From Blastococcus sp. Marseille-P5729 (GTDB lineage: Bacteria; Actinomycetota; Actinomycetes; Mycobacteriales; Antricoccaceae), in contig NZ_OMPO01000003.1 of the NCBI RefSeq assembly GCF_900292035.1, positions 372,001 to 436,000 of the forward strand: a DNA stretch of 64,000 bases, given 5' to 3'. The notes under the pieces are model-generated. The model searched no databases, was not told the DNA's origin, and saw only the letters and a program-made list of their open reading frames with translations. The translations under genes and the position numbers were made by a program. Below, one piece after another: positions 8,823 through 19,746 of this stretch (positions are counted from its first letter, which is position 1; every line of letters begins with the position of its first letter).

Positions 8823-9614
8823 ATGACCCACCCGCTGTACGAGACCCGGCGCGACGTCACGCCGTACGCCTCGGTCGTGCTGGCCAACAACCCCAATGTC
8901 ATGACGCTCGATGGCACCAACACCTGGTTGCTGCGGGCGGCCGGACGCCGCGAGGCGATCGTGATCGACCCCGGTCCGGAGGACCTCGAGCACCTGAAGG
9001 TAGTCGCCGCGGAGGCGGGGACGGTCGTCGAGGTCCTGCTCACCCACGGCCACTGGGATCACTCCGAGTCGGCCCGGACCTTCCACGAGATGACCGGTGC
9101 TCGGGTACGCGCTCTGGACCCCCAGCATCGCTACGGCGGGGAGGGGCTCAGCGAGGGTGATGTGATCTCCGGGGCGGGCGTCGAGGTGAAGGTCATCGCC
9201 ACCCCGGGCCACACCAGCGACTCGCTGTCGTTCGTCGTGGACGACGGACAGCACCCGGCCTCGGTGCTCACCGGCGACACGATCCTGGGTCGCGGCACGA
9301 CCGTGATCGCCCACCCGGACGGCGACCTGCGGGAGTATCTCAACTCCCTGGAGCGCCTGAAGGCCTACGGCGACGCGACCGTGCTCCCCGGGCACGGCCC
9401 GGAGCTGCAGTCGGCGGCGAAGGCCGCGGAGTTCTACCTCGATCACCGCGCCCAGCGGCTGCAGCAGGTCCGCGACGCTTTGGAGGTGCTCGGACCGGAC
9501 GCCACGGCGCGCCAAGTCGTGGAGCACGTCTACACCGACGTCCCGAAGGAGAACTGGGACGCCGCCGAGCTCTCGGTCAAGGCCCAGCTGGAGTACCTCC
9601 GCAGCCCCAGCTGA
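8823..9614 (+). CDS. MBL-fold metallohydrolase (Rv3677c/LACTB2-like)
   Basis: This 263-residue protein has the metallo-beta-lactamase signature THGHWDHSE (about residues 78-86), then TPGHTSDS, LTGDTILG and LPGHGPE, giving the full set of Zn ligands. A C-terminal winged-helix-like tail (DARAQVVEHVYTDV type) resembles LACTB2-like nucleases or hydrolases. The ATG at 8823 has GGAGG (8812-8816) upstream. The preceding 71-base gap holds a weak GGCGGG/CCCGCC inverted repeat. Context matches M. tuberculosis, where this gene precedes crp; here a 10-kb block separates the two. Confidence 0.85.
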   Translation: MTHPLYETRRDVTPYASVVLANNPNVMTLDGTNTWLLRAAGRREAIVIDPGPEDLEHLKVVAAEAGTVVEVLLTHGHWDHSESARTFHEMTGARVRALDPQHRYGGEGLSEGDVISGAGVEVKVIATPGHTSDSLSFVVDDGQHPASVLTGDTILGRGTTVIAHPDGDLREYLNSLERLKAYGDATVLPGHGPELQSAAKAAEFYLDHRAQRLQQVRDALEVLGPDATARQVVEHVYTDVPKENWDAAELSVKAQLEYLRSPS

Positions 9615-9695
9615 GCCAGCGGCGCCCATTCCCGGCAGGCGGAGCGGTCCAGCCCGCGGACCGCCCGGGCCGTCGAGCTGCCGCGTATCGAGCGT

Positions 9696-9771
9696 CCTGA
9701 CCTGCGGGGGGTCAGGTTGCGCCGGCTCGCGCGATGTGAATCAATAGCCGACAAGCCCTCAGTGAGAGGGC
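9696..9771. repeat. Two inverted repeats upstream of the oxidoreductase gene
   Basis: CCTGACC (9696-9702) pairs with GGTCAGG (9710-9716) around a 7-base loop. GCCCTC (9755-9760) pairs with GAGGGC (9766-9771) around AGTGA. The first could terminate the MBL gene, and the second sits about 90 bases before the oxidoreductase start, where an operator is plausible. No regulator gene is adjacent. Confidence 0.45.
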
Positions 9772-9862
9772 GATCACACTGGCGTCCTCTCTGCGATCCA
9801 GCGGTCTCCGGGTGATCACCGCACCGCCCGCGTGAACCGCGAGCCGCACCCGGAGGACGAGC

Positions 9863-12800
9863 ATGACCCAGCAGGCCCACCACAGCGTCGAAGCAAACCG
9901 AGACCTGAGCGCCGACTCCAGCCCGCGAAGCCTGGAGGATCGGTACCACGTCGAGGACGGGCGAATCTATCTCTCGGGCGTGCAGGCGCTCGTGCGGCTC
10001 CCGATCGACATCCGCCGGTCCGACGACCGTGCCGGACTCGACACCGCCGTGTTCATCAGCGGCTACGAGGGCTCCCCGCTGGCGGGCTACGACCTCGAGC
10101 TGATCCGCCGCAAGAAGCTGCTCGACGAGCACTCCGTCGTCCACCAGCCTGGTCTGAACGAGGAGCTCGCGGCGAACGCCGTGTGGGGCAGCCAGATGGC
10201 GCCCACCCTGCAGACGGCGACCAAAGAAGGCGTCGTCGGCATCTGGTACGGCAAGGCGCCAGGCCTGGACCGCGCCACCGACGCCATTCGGCACGGCGTC
10301 CTCGGTGGCACGCACCCGTGCGGCGGCGTCCTCGCCCTCGTCGGTGACGACGCGATCGCGAAGAGCTCCACGGTGCCGTCGTCGTCGGAGACCGCCATGG
10401 CCGAGATGGGAATGACGGTGCTGGCGCCGTCCGACCCGCAGGACATCCTGGATCTGGGACTGCACGGCGTTGCGATGTCACGCTTCTGCGGCCTGTGGAC
10501 CGGCATGAAGATCGCCACCAACGTCGCCGACGGTTCCGCCTCCGCCGTCGTCGGTCCGGACCGGGTGAAGGTGGTGCTGCCGGACGACTCCATCGACGGC
10601 GTCCCATTCACCCACGAGCCGACGATGCGCATGCTGCCGCCGCACGTCAACCAGCTGGAGCAGACCATGATGGTCGAGCGGCTCGAGCTGGCCCGGCGGT
10701 ACTGCGCGGCCAATGGACTGAACCGTCGCAGTGGCGCGGCCGGGGCCAAGATCGGGATCGTCACCGCCGGGATCGCGTATCTCGACGTGATGGAGGCACT
10801 GGGCAACCTGGGCCTCGGCGAGGAGGAGCTGGGCCGGCACGGCATCGGCGTCCTCAAGCTCGGGATGGTCGCGCCGCTGGTTCCCGAGGAGATCGACGAC
10901 TTCGCGCGCGGTCTCGACGAGATCATCGTCGTCGAGGAGAAACGTCCGCTGATCGAGCGGCAGCTGAAGGATCTGCTGTTCAACACCGAGTCAGCCCCTG
11001 TCGTGGTCGGCAAGACCGATGAGAACCGTCAACCACTGCTGCGCGCCCACCACGAGCTGGGCGCCGACCTGATCACGGAGGTGCTAGCACGCCGGTTCTC
11101 CAAGCGCACGAGCATCCCCTCGGTCGATGCGTGGCTCGCTGCCCGTCTCTCGCCTGCGGTGGCGGCTCCGGCCGCACGCCGGCAGCTGCCGCTCGTGACT
11201 CGCACTCCGTACTTCTGCTCCGGTTGCCCGCACAACCGATCGACCGTCGTGCCGGCCGGATCGACGGTGGGCGCGGGAATCGGCTGCCACGCGATGACGA
11301 TGTTCCTCGACGAGGACCGCGTCGGGGACATTCTCGGCACCTGCCAGATGGGTGGCGAGGGTGCGCCCTGGGTCGGGATCGAGCCGTTCGTGGCCGACAA
11401 GCACCTGTTCCAGAACATCGGCGACGGGACATTCCACCACTCCGGGTCCCTGGCGTTGCGCTTCGCCGTCGCCGCAGGCGTCAACGTGACCTACAAGATC
11501 CTCTACAACTCCGCCGTCGCGATGACCGGCGGGCAGGAGACCGTCGGTGGCATGAGCGTCCCCGATCTGGCCGCCAACCTCCTCTCGGAAGGTGTGAAGA
11601 GGGTCGTCGTCACCACGGAGGAGCCCGAGCGGTACGACGGGGTGCGGCTGCCAAAGGGCGTAGAGCTCCGTCACCGCGACCGGCTGCTCGAGACGCAGGA
11701 GGAGCTCGCCGCGGTCAAGGGCGTGACCGTCCTGATCCACGACCAGGAATGCGCGACCGAGCTGCGCCGCAAGCGCAAGCGTGGCCTCGTCCAGGAGCCC
11801 GAGACGCGGGTGTTCATCAACCAGCGGGTCTGCGAAGGATGCGGCGACTGCGGTGAGAAGTCCAACTGCCTGTCGGTGCAGCCGGTCGAGACCGAGTTCG
11901 GCCGCAAGACCAAGATCCACCAGCCGTCCTGCAACAAGGACTACTCCTGCCTCGACGGTGACTGCCCCTCCTTCCTCACCGTGATTCCGGGCGTCAAGGC
12001 GAAGCAGCCTACCGGGAAGGTCGCTCCGCCGATCGACTCATCGATCCTTCCGGACCCCGAGATCAAGGTCCCGGAGGAGGAGTTCAGTATCCGGTTCACT
12101 GGGATCGGCGGCACTGGGATCGTCACGGTATCGGCGATCGTGGCGCAGGCCGGGATCATCGCGGGCCGGTATGTGCGCACGCTCGATCAGCTGGGGCTGG
12201 CGCAGAAGGGCGGCGCGGTCGTCTCCGACATCAAGATCGGCGCCCGGCCCATCGAGGCCGCGAACAAGATCTCCGCAGGGGACTGCGACCTGTTCCTGGT
12301 GTGCGATCTGCTCGTCGGCTCCACCGACGCGAACCTGGCCGTGACCAGCAGCCAGCGGACGGTCGCCGTGATCAACAAGGCCCATACACCGACCGGCGCG
12401 ATGGTCACGCACACCGACGTCCTGTTCCCGCCGGACGACGCGACCGTCGGCCGGATCAACGACGCGACCCGCGCGGAGCACAACACCGTCGTCGACGCCC
12501 GGCTCGCCACGCTTGGGCTGTTCGGTGACGATCAGTACGCCAACGTCTTCCTCGTCGGCGTCGCGCACCAGGCTGGTGCCCTCCCGATACCGGCGGACGC
12601 GATCGAGGAGGCCATCACGCTCAACGGCGTGCGCGTGGATCACAACATTCAGGCCTTCCGCCGGGGACGACAGCTGGTCGCCGACCGGGCCTCGGTGAAT
12701 GCCGCGGTCGATGCTCTCCGCCTGGATCACCTTCGTGAAAGCGATGCAGCGCTCGCGCCGTCCAACATGGGCGTGGCTCTCGCTCGCGGACTGCGGGGCC

Positions 12801-13495
12801 CGGACAGCGAGCTACGGCGACTCGTGACGCTCCGTGCTGGCGAGCTGGCCGCGTACCAGAACCGCCGCTACGCTGAGCGGTACGTCGACCTCGTCGAGAA
12901 GGTGCGGGCACGCGAGCAGACCGTGGCGCCCGACTCGACAGCGTTGGCCGAAGCAGTTGCCAAGCATCTGTTCAAGCTGATGGCCTACAAGGACGAGTAC
13001 GAGGTTGCCCGGCTCTCGCTGGATCCCAAGCTGCGCGCCGATATCAAGGCGACCTTCGGCGAGGATGCCAGCTACTCGTTCAAGCTGCACCCGCCCATGC
13101 TGCGCGCGCTCGGGATGTCCTCGAAGATCGCGCTGCCGCAGGCCGTGGGCGAGGCCTCGTTCAAGGCCCTCTACCGGATGCGCCGGCTGCGTGGCACGGC
13201 ACTGGATCCCTTCGGAAAGGCAGAGGTACGCCGTGTCGAGCGTGAGCTGATCGACAAGTACCGCCGCGAGATCATCGCGCTACTCGAGTCGCTGACCCGG
13301 GCGAACCTGCCGGTCGCGGTCGAGATCGCCAATCTCCCGGACATGATTCGCGGCTACGAAGACATCAAGCTCCGCAACGTCGAGGCCTACCGCGACCGGC
13401 TCGCCACGCTCAAGACCAACTACGCCCGCACCGATCCACCCGACTCTGGAACGAAACGCTCACTGAGTGATCGCTTCGTTCCAAAATCGGGGTGA
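9863..13495 (+). CDS. Fused indolepyruvate/2-oxoacid ferredoxin oxidoreductase
   Basis: This 1210-residue protein fuses the chains of IorAB-type enzymes. A pyrimidine-binding/transketolase-like part (GYEGSPLAGYD near 69) is followed by a TPP-binding domain (GIGCHAMTMF near 471, QMGGEGAPW). Next are cysteine-rich ferredoxin motifs (CEGCGDC near 655 and a later C-x6-C-type set) and a gamma domain (GIGGTGIVTVSA near 748). The family decarboxylates aryl- or 2-oxoacids to acyl-CoA and passes electrons to ferredoxin, using TPP and Fe-S clusters. GGAGGA (9852-9857) precedes the ATG. It is absent from the corresponding mycobacterial interval. A strong hairpin lies in the last codons. Confidence 0.9.
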   Translation: MTQQAHHSVEANRDLSADSSPRSLEDRYHVEDGRIYLSGVQALVRLPIDIRRSDDRAGLDTAVFISGYEGSPLAGYDLELIRRKKLLDEHSVVHQPGLNEELAANAVWGSQMAPTLQTATKEGVVGIWYGKAPGLDRATDAIRHGVLGGTHPCGGVLALVGDDAIAKSSTVPSSSETAMAEMGMTVLAPSDPQDILDLGLHGVAMSRFCGLWTGMKIATNVADGSASAVVGPDRVKVVLPDDSIDGVPFTHEPTMRMLPPHVNQLEQTMMVERLELARRYCAANGLNRRSGAAGAKIGIVTAGIAYLDVMEALGNLGLGEEELGRHGIGVLKLGMVAPLVPEEIDDFARGLDEIIVVEEKRPLIERQLKDLLFNTESAPVVVGKTDENRQPLLRAHHELGADLITEVLARRFSKRTSIPSVDAWLAARLSPAVAAPAARRQLPLVTRTPYFCSGCPHNRSTVVPAGSTVGAGIGCHAMTMFLDEDRVGDILGTCQMGGEGAPWVGIEPFVADKHLFQNIGDGTFHHSGSLALRFAVAAGVNVTYKILYNSAVAMTGGQETVGGMSVPDLAANLLSEGVKRVVVTTEEPERYDGVRLPKGVELRHRDRLLETQEELAAVKGVTVLIHDQECATELRRKRKRGLVQEPETRVFINQRVCEGCGDCGEKSNCLSVQPVETEFGRKTKIHQPSCNKDYSCLDGDCPSFLTVIPGVKAKQPTGKVAPPIDSSILPDPEIKVPEEEFSIRFTGIGGTGIVTVSAIVAQAGIIAGRYVRTLDQLGLAQKGGAVVSDIKIGARPIEAANKISAGDCDLFLVCDLLVGSTDANLAVTSSQRTVAVINKAHTPTGAMVTHTDVLFPPDDATVGRINDATRAEHNTVVDARLATLGLFGDDQYANVFLVGVAHQAGALPIPADAIEEAITLNGVRVDHNIQAFRRGRQLVADRASVNAAVDALRLDHLRESDAALAPSNMGVALARGLRGPDSELRRLVTLRAGELAAYQNRRYAERYVDLVEKVRAREQTVAPDSTALAEAVAKHLFKLMAYKDEYEVARLSLDPKLRADIKATFGEDASYSFKLHPPMLRALGMSSKIALPQAVGEASFKALYRMRRLRGTALDPFGKAEVRRVERELIDKYRREIIALLESLTRANLPVAVEIANLPDMIRGYEDIKLRNVEAYRDRLATLKTNYARTDPPDSGTKRSLSDRFVPKSG
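13447..13483. terminator. Long hairpin inside the 3' end of the oxidoreductase gene
   Basis: TGGAACGAA (13447-13455) pairs with TTCGTTCCA (13475-13483), and the stem continues through CG and TCAC/GTGA with two mismatches to a 3-base loop. It ends 10 bases before the oxidoreductase stop, which directly abuts the stop of the convergent beta-CASP gene. It probably serves as a terminator embedded in coding sequence. Confidence 0.6.
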
Positions 13496-14953
13496 CTACT
13501 CGGAGTCGCGGGCTTCGGTGATGCCGTCGAAGTCGAGCTCATCGCCTTCCGCGATGACCCGGTAACCGCTCGGCGAGAGTGACACAACCTCGTTGTACTT
13601 CGCTACCACAGCGGGGATCCCGAGATCAGCGCGGACCCGGTCGGCAAAGATCTGCGCGACGTCCGGCTCACCGTGTACGACGAACAGCTGCTCGGGCCGG
13701 GGGTCGAGCGCGGCAACCCAGTCCAGCAGGTCGCCAGCATCACCGTGCACCGAGAACTCACGCTCGCGCACGATCTCGGCACGGACGTCGACGTACCGGC
13801 CGTTGATCTTGACCTCCGGCTCTCCGTCCTCGAGCTGCCGCCCGCGGGTGCCCTCGGCCTGGAAGCCGGTCAGCACCACGGTGTTGCGCTCGTCGGGCAG
13901 CAGCCGGGCGAGGTGATGCAGCACGCGCCCACCCTCGGCCATGCCCGAGCTGGAGACGATGACGCACGGCTTGCGGAACCGGTTGAGCTGCTTGGACTCG
14001 CCGGCCGACCTCAGCACCTTCAGCCGCGGGATGCCGCGGAAGTCGGAGACGTCGATGTCGTCGCGCAGCTCGCCGAGCGAGGTGTTCGAGTAAACCTCCA
14101 ACGCTGCGAGCCCCATGGGCGAGTCGACGAACACGGGGATGTCCGGGATGCGCTCGTCGCGGATCATCTGGGTCAGGGCGCGCAGCACCGTCTCGGTGCG
14201 GTCGATCGCGAACGCCGGGACGACGACCTGCCCACCCCGCTCGACGGTACGGCGGATGGCGTCGGCGAAGACCTCATGCTCCTCACCCTCAGGTTCGGGA
14301 TGCTCACGGTCGCCGTACGTCGATTCGCACAGCACATAACGCGCTCCGGGCGGGGTGCCGCGGGACTTCAGGATCGGGTGGTCGTGCCGGCCGAGGTCGC
14401 CGGAGACCAGGACCTCCGAGTCACCGTGCCACAGGTTGATGCTCGCCGAACCGAGGATGTGTCCCGCTCGCGTCCAGCGAGCCTTCAGGCCGCCGCCGAG
14501 ATCGACGTCCTGATCGAACTCGACGATCGTGAACTGCTTGATCGTGGCCTCGGCGTCGGCCTGCGTGTAGAGGGGCAGTGGTGGGTTGTGCTTGGAGTAG
14601 CCACCCTCGGCCGCCTGCTGCGCTTCGGACTCCTGGATCTTGCCCGCGTCACGCAGCACGATCGCGGCCAGCTCGGCCGTGCCACGGGTCATCCAGATCT
14701 TCCCCGCGTAGCCGTGCCTGATGAGCACCGGCAGGTAGGTCGAGTGGTCGGCGTGCGCGTGCGTCAGCAGCACGTCGCTGAGGTCCGCGGGATTCACCGG
14801 GAACTGCTCCCAGTTCTTCTCCCGCCACGCCTTCTCACCCTGGAACAGGCCCGCATCGACCAACACCCGTCGATCGCCGATGGAGATGAGGTACTTCGAG
14901 CCCGTCACGGTGCCGGAGGCGCCGAGGAACTGCAGAGTCATCGGTATGGTCAT
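13496..14953 (-). CDS. MBL-fold beta-CASP nuclease (CPSF73/RNase-like)
   Basis: This 485-residue protein has THAHADHS (ligands H65, H67, D69, H70), [19 protein letters not shown] and [10 protein letters not shown]. The beta-CASP insert and C-terminal motifs [10 protein letters not shown] and [10 protein letters not shown] follow. This order is diagnostic of the CPSF-73/Int11-like beta-CASP family of zinc-dependent RNA processing nucleases. It lacks the extra C-terminal domain of RNase J. Cellular targets are unknown. The gene is convergent with the oxidoreductase gene and divergent from trpB. Confidence 0.88.
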   Translation of the reverse strand: MTIPMTLQFLGASGTVTGSKYLISIGDRRVLVDAGLFQGEKAWREKNWEQFPVNPADLSDVLLTHAHADHSTYLPVLIRHGYAGKIWMTRGTAELAAIVLRDAGKIQESEAQQAAEGGYSKHNPPLPLYTQADAEATIKQFTIVEFDQDVDLGGGLKARWTRAGHILGSASINLWHGDSEVLVSGDLGRHDHPILKSRGTPPGARYVLCESTYGDREHPEPEGEEHEVFADAIRRTVERGGQVVVPAFAIDRTETVLRALTQMIRDERIPDIPVFVDSPMGLAALEVYSNTSLGELRDDIDVSDFRGIPRLKVLRSAGESKQLNRFRKPCVIVSSSGMAEGGRVLHHLARLLPDERNTVVLTGFQAEGTRGRQLEDGEPEVKINGRYVDVRAEIVREREFSVHGDAGDLLDWVAALDPRPEQLFVVHGEPDVAQIFADRVRADLGIPAVVAKYNEVVSLSPSGYRVIAEGDELDFDGITEARDSE

Positions 14954-15006
14954 GGCTCAACCTTCGCATGCGGCCGAACGCGTCGGGGCCTGGATGGCAA
15001 GCGCGC

Positions 15007-15012
15007 TACCAT
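15007..15012 (+). promoter_or_regulatory. -10 box, leaderless promoter of trpB
   Basis: TACCAT is followed by six bases and then the ATG at 15019. Confidence 0.55.
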
Positions 15013-15018
15013 CCCCTC

Positions 15019-16233
<1,215 letters not shown>

Positions 16234-16259
16234 GCCGTGGGCGCGTGCGGGCGCGACCT

Positions 16260-16278
16260 CATCGGCCGGGTGCCGATG
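16260..16278. terminator. Hairpin between convergent trpB and the UvrA-like gene
   Basis: CATCGGC (16260-16266) pairs with GCCGATG (16272-16278) around a 5-base loop. It lies between the two stop codons, so a bidirectional terminator is likely. Confidence 0.5.
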
Positions 16279-16279
16279 A

Positions 16280-18619
16280 TCAGGTGTTCACGTGATCCGC
16301 GAGCGCCTTCCCGGTGATCGTCTGCTTCCTGCCCTTCAGCCCGGCCAGCTCGGACGGCGTCCCCTCGAAGACCACCTTGCCGCCGTCGCTGCCGGCGCCC
16401 GGGCCGATGTCGATGATCCAGTCGGCATGCGCCATGACTGCGAGGTTGTGCTCGATGACGATCACCGACCCGCCGTCGTCCACCAGCTTGTCGAGCAGAC
16501 CGAGGATCCGGTCGACATCGGCCATGTGCAGACCGCTCGTCGGCTCGTCGAGGACGAAGATCGACGCCGGCTCGGCCATCGCGATCGCCAGCTTGAGCCG
16601 CTGACGCTCACCGCCGGACAACGTGCTGAGCGGTTGGCCGAGCTTCAGGTAGCCCAGGCCCACGTCGTTCAGACGCCCGAGCATCGTCGCGACCGCCTTC
16701 GCGGTGAACAGCGCTGCGGCGTCCGCGATGCTCATGTCGAGTACGTCGACGATGGTCTTGTCGTGCAGTGTGTATTCCAGGACATCGTCGTTGAACCGGC
16801 GTCCTTCGCAGACCTCGCAGGTGCGGCCGGTGTCGCCCGGCAGCACGGGTTCGGTGTATACGATCCCGATGCCTTTGCATTCCGGACAAGCGCCGTCAGA
16901 GTTCGCGCTGAACAGCGACGCCTTCACCCCGTTCGCCTTGGCGAACGCGGTGCGGATGTGGTCGAGTACACCGGTGTAGGTAGCGGGATTCGAGCGACGG
17001 GATCCTCTGATCGGGGACTGATCGACGAAGGACACCTTCTCGGTGCGCGGCAGGTTGCCGTGGATCAGCGAGGACTTGCCGGATCCGGCCACCCCGGTGA
17101 TGACAGTCAGGACGCCGAGCGGGATGTCGACCGACACCTTCTTAAGGTTGTTGGTTGTGGCGTTCTTGATCTGCAGCTGGTCGGACGCCGTCCGCGTCTG
17201 CTGCTTGAGTGTCACGTCGCGGGTCAGGTAGTCAGCGGTGATCGTCTTGCTCTTGCGCAGGCCGGCCAGCGTTCCGGAGTAGGTGATCTGGCCGCCGTGC
17301 GAGCCGGCCCCCGGGCCGAGGTCGACGACGTGGTCGGCGTGCTCGATCACCTCGGGCTTGTGCTCGACGACCAGGATGGTGTTTCCCTTGTCCCGCAGGC
17401 GTTCGAGCAACCCGATCATGTTCGTGATGTCGTGCGGATGCAGGCCGATCGTAGGCTCGTCGAAGACATAGGTGATGTCGGTGAGCGCGGATCCGAGGTG
17501 GCGCACCATCTTGACGCGCTGGGCCTCGCCGCCGGACAGCGTGCCGGACTCGCGATCGAGGCTGAGGTAGCCCAGCCCGATCTCGACCATGCCGCCGAGC
17601 AGCTCCTGCAGGCCGGAGACGATGCTCTCGCAGCCGGGCGCCTTGAGCGCACCTAACCACTCGACCAGGTCGCTGATCTGCATCGTCGCGGCGTCCGCGA
17701 TCGTGATGCCACCGACCTTCGCGGTGCGCGGCGCCTCGGTCAGCCGGGTGCCGTCGCAGTCCGGGCAGGTACCGAAGGTGGCGATCTTCTCGACATACGC
17801 CTTGATGTGGGCCTGCTTCGGCGGGCGCTCCTTGCTCAGGAAGGTGCGCTCGATCCTCGGGATGAGGCCCTCGTAGGTCATGTTGATCCCGGCGATCTTG
17901 ACCTTGGTGGCCTCTTGATGGACGAGCCAGTGCCACTCGGTCTTGGTGTACTTGCTGAGCTTCTTGGCCGGGTCGATCTGCTCCGACTCGGCGTACATCC
18001 GCCAGCCCCAGGTGCCCGGCCCGAAGCCTGGCGCGAGGATTGCCCCGTCTTCGAGGGACTTCTCGCGGTCGACGATCTGGTCGAGGTCCAGCGTGGAGAC
18101 CTTGCCGGTTCCCTCACAGGTGGGGCACTGGCCTCCCAGCACCTCGAAGGTGCGGTGCTCGCGGCTGCCGTCCTGCAGCTTGACAACCCCGCTGCCGCTG
18201 AGGCTGGCGCGGTTGAACGAGAATGCGGACGGGCCGCCGACGTACGGCTCGGACAGCCGGCTGAACAGCATCCGCAGCAGGGTCTGTGCGTCGGTAGCGG
18301 TGCCCACGGTCGACCGGCTGCTGGTGCCCATCGCCTCCTGGTCGATGATGATCGCGGGGCTGAGGTTCTCCAGGCGGTCCACGTCCGGACGAGCCTGCTT
18401 CGGCATGAAGCCCTGGACGAACGCGGAGTAGGTCTCGTCGATCATCCGGCGAGACTCGGCGGCGATCGTGCTGAAGACCAACGATGACTTGCCAGAGCCC
18501 GAGACTCCTGTGAAGACGGTCATCCGCCGCTTGGGGATGTCGACGTCCACCCCTCGGAGGTTGTTGGCGCGCGCGCCGCGCACCCTGATCTGGTCATGAC
18601 CATCTGCCGCGTGCGTCAT
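16280..18619 (-). CDS. UvrA-like tandem ABC ATPase (short, class III type)
   Basis: This 779-residue protein has two ABC cassettes: Walker A GVSGSGKSS and LSGGEAQRVK, then GVAGSGKSS and LSGGERQRLK. Zinc-finger-like CPTCEGTGK, CPDCDGT and CPECKG/CEVCEG pairs are present. True UvrA is about 950 residues; the shortened form suggests the UvrB-interacting part is reduced. Such paralogues are often annotated as excinuclease subunits or linked to drug resistance; the function here is open. The ATG at 18619 follows a TACTCT box by 6 bases, and the open frame upstream of it runs into the repeat/AbiEi region and is not coding. Confidence 0.85.
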   Translation of the reverse strand: MTHAADGHDQIRVRGARANNLRGVDVDIPKRRMTVFTGVSGSGKSSLVFSTIAAESRRMIDETYSAFVQGFMPKQARPDVDRLENLSPAIIIDQEAMGTSSRSTVGTATDAQTLLRMLFSRLSEPYVGGPSAFSFNRASLSGSGVVKLQDGSREHRTFEVLGGQCPTCEGTGKVSTLDLDQIVDREKSLEDGAILAPGFGPGTWGWRMYAESEQIDPAKKLSKYTKTEWHWLVHQEATKVKIAGINMTYEGLIPRIERTFLSKERPPKQAHIKAYVEKIATFGTCPDCDGTRLTEAPRTAKVGGITIADAATMQISDLVEWLGALKAPGCESIVSGLQELLGGMVEIGLGYLSLDRESGTLSGGEAQRVKMVRHLGSALTDITYVFDEPTIGLHPHDITNMIGLLERLRDKGNTILVVEHKPEVIEHADHVVDLGPGAGSHGGQITYSGTLAGLRKSKTITADYLTRDVTLKQQTRTASDQLQIKNATTNNLKKVSVDIPLGVLTVITGVAGSGKSSLIHGNLPRTEKVSFVDQSPIRGSRRSNPATYTGVLDHIRTAFAKANGVKASLFSANSDGACPECKGIGIVYTEPVLPGDTGRTCEVCEGRRFNDDVLEYTLHDKTIVDVLDMSIADAAALFTAKAVATMLGRLNDVGLGYLKLGQPLSTLSGGERQRLKLAIAMAEPASIFVLDEPTSGLHMADVDRILGLLDKLVDDGGSVIVIEHNLAVMAHADWIIDIGPGAGSDGGKVVFEGTPSELAGLKGRKQTITGKALADHVNT

Positions 18620-18625
18620 GGATGC

Positions 18626-18631
18626 AGAGTA
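18626..18631 (-). promoter_or_regulatory. -10 box, leaderless promoter of the UvrA-like gene
   Basis: On the minus strand TACTCT is followed by six bases and then ATG at 18619. Confidence 0.55.
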
Positions 18632-18657
18632 CTGACCCCCACCGCGAATACAGAAGG

Positions 18658-18707
18658 AGGCATTGGCGCCTACGCCACCGTCGTTGGTGGTCATGGCGCC
18701 AATGCCT
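18658..18707. repeat. 50-bp hairpin repeat, copy 1
   Basis: AGGCATTGGCGCC (18658-18670) pairs with GGCGCCAATGCCT (18695-18707), and inner CCACC (18675-18679) pairs with GGTGG (18686-18690). It is identical to the copy at 19747-19796 except for one base in the loop-side spacer. It lies 16 bases beyond the AbiEi/DUF559 stop codon. Confidence 0.9.
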
Positions 18708-18723
18708 CGCGGCAAGCTGCTAC

Positions 18724-19653
18724 TCAGCCTGTGGAGGCGCACCGGCCGCATCGAACCGGGCTGCCCTTCCAACCGGCCTCGACAAGCGCGCGGATGATCT
18801 CGGCCGCGACGCCGCACGGGTCGTCGATCACTTCTGCCCAGCCGAAGCGGAGCGTTACCCACCCCGTCACCGAGTGCCGGTTGTCCCGTCGGCGATCGTC
18901 CGCACCGATATGGCTGCGTCCGTCGAGTTCGATGATCACGCGGTACTCCGGGAACGCTGCGTCGGCGATCCTGCCGGTCGGCAACCGGTGTTGAAGAACA
19001 GGTCTCGGGAGCCCGTGGGGTCGCCGTACCCGACGCTCGTGCTCGGCCTCCAGCTTCGAGTGCAGTCCTTCGGCGGCATCGGTCAGGACGTCGAGCAACA
19101 GAGCGCGATGAGGAAGGTTGCGACGATGACGGACGGCGTTCGCGAGTTCGCCGACGGTGCACCTGTGGAGCGCCACGGCCTGCAGAAAGAGATCGGCGGC
19201 ACGCTGCTTGGGAATGGAATAGGTGGCTGAGATCAGCGCGTCGACCAGCCCGACCACCGTCGCGCCGCCGATCTCGACCGCCTTGTCGGGGGCGGCATCG
19301 AAGCGTCGTACTCGCAGCCACTCGCGATGAGTCAGATGAGTGTCACCAGGAACGGTCATCTCGATGGGGAGCTCGAGATCGCCGAAGCCGTGCAGCGCAA
19401 GCGCTGTGCGCCCACTGGCGAGTCCGGATGGGTGGAGAAGCGCGGCTGCCGAGAGGTAGTTGCGGGCCGTGGGAGGGCTGTTCGTGACGAGTGTCAGCCC
19501 ACGGTCCAAGCGTCGCCAGACATCGGTGCGCACGAGTCGTTCAACCGTTCGCGCGGTCATCCCATGCGCACGGATCTGAGCTGTTGTCACAACGCGGTGC
19601 TGTTTGGCGGCGAGATCAAGCAGGCCCGGAGGGACGTCGCGTCGTGGGTGCAT
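18724..19653 (-). CDS. AbiEi-type winged-helix plus DUF559 nuclease-like protein
   Basis: The N-terminal part ([30 protein letters not shown]...) fits the AbiEi antitoxin-like winged-helix domain found on many actinobacterial proteins. The C-terminal part, with [22 protein letters not shown], matches the DUF559/Vsr-like PD-(D/E)XK fold (a conserved D...E-L-D-G core). No AbiEii-type nucleotidyltransferase toxin gene is adjacent, so this is not a complete type IV toxin-antitoxin pair. The ATG at 19653 is preferred; an in-frame GTG at 19689 is possible, and neither has a clear ribosome site. The gene is exactly bracketed by two 50-bp hairpin repeats and is absent from the related mycobacterial interval, which suggests acquisition as a cassette. 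Confidence 0.75.
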   Translation of the reverse strand: MHPRRDVPPGLLDLAAKQHRVVTTAQIRAHGMTARTVERLVRTDVWRRLDRGLTLVTNSPPTARNYLSAAALLHPSGLASGRTALALHGFGDLELPIEMTVPGDTHLTHREWLRVRRFDAAPDKAVEIGGATVVGLVDALISATYSIPKQRAADLFLQAVALHRCTVGELANAVRHRRNLPHRALLLDVLTDAAEGLHSKLEAEHERRVRRPHGLPRPVLQHRLPTGRIADAAFPEYRVIIELDGRSHIGADDRRRDNRHSVTGWVTLRFGWAEVIDDPCGVAAEIIRALVEAGWKGSPVRCGRCASTG

Positions 19654-19746
19654 TCGCAGAGTCTCGGGCCCAGGCAGGACGCCGTCCACGTCATGGAACT
19701 CGGTTGGGGACAGTCCTCGATCCTGTGGATATCAGGAAACAAGAAG

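Noticed and set aside
16280-18619. Canonical uvrA
   Set aside because: About 170 residues shorter than UvrA and lacking part of the insertion domains; treated as a paralogue.
18724-19653. Complete type IV toxin-antitoxin system
   Set aside because: Only the AbiEi-like domain is present; no AbiEii nucleotidyltransferase gene lies on either side.
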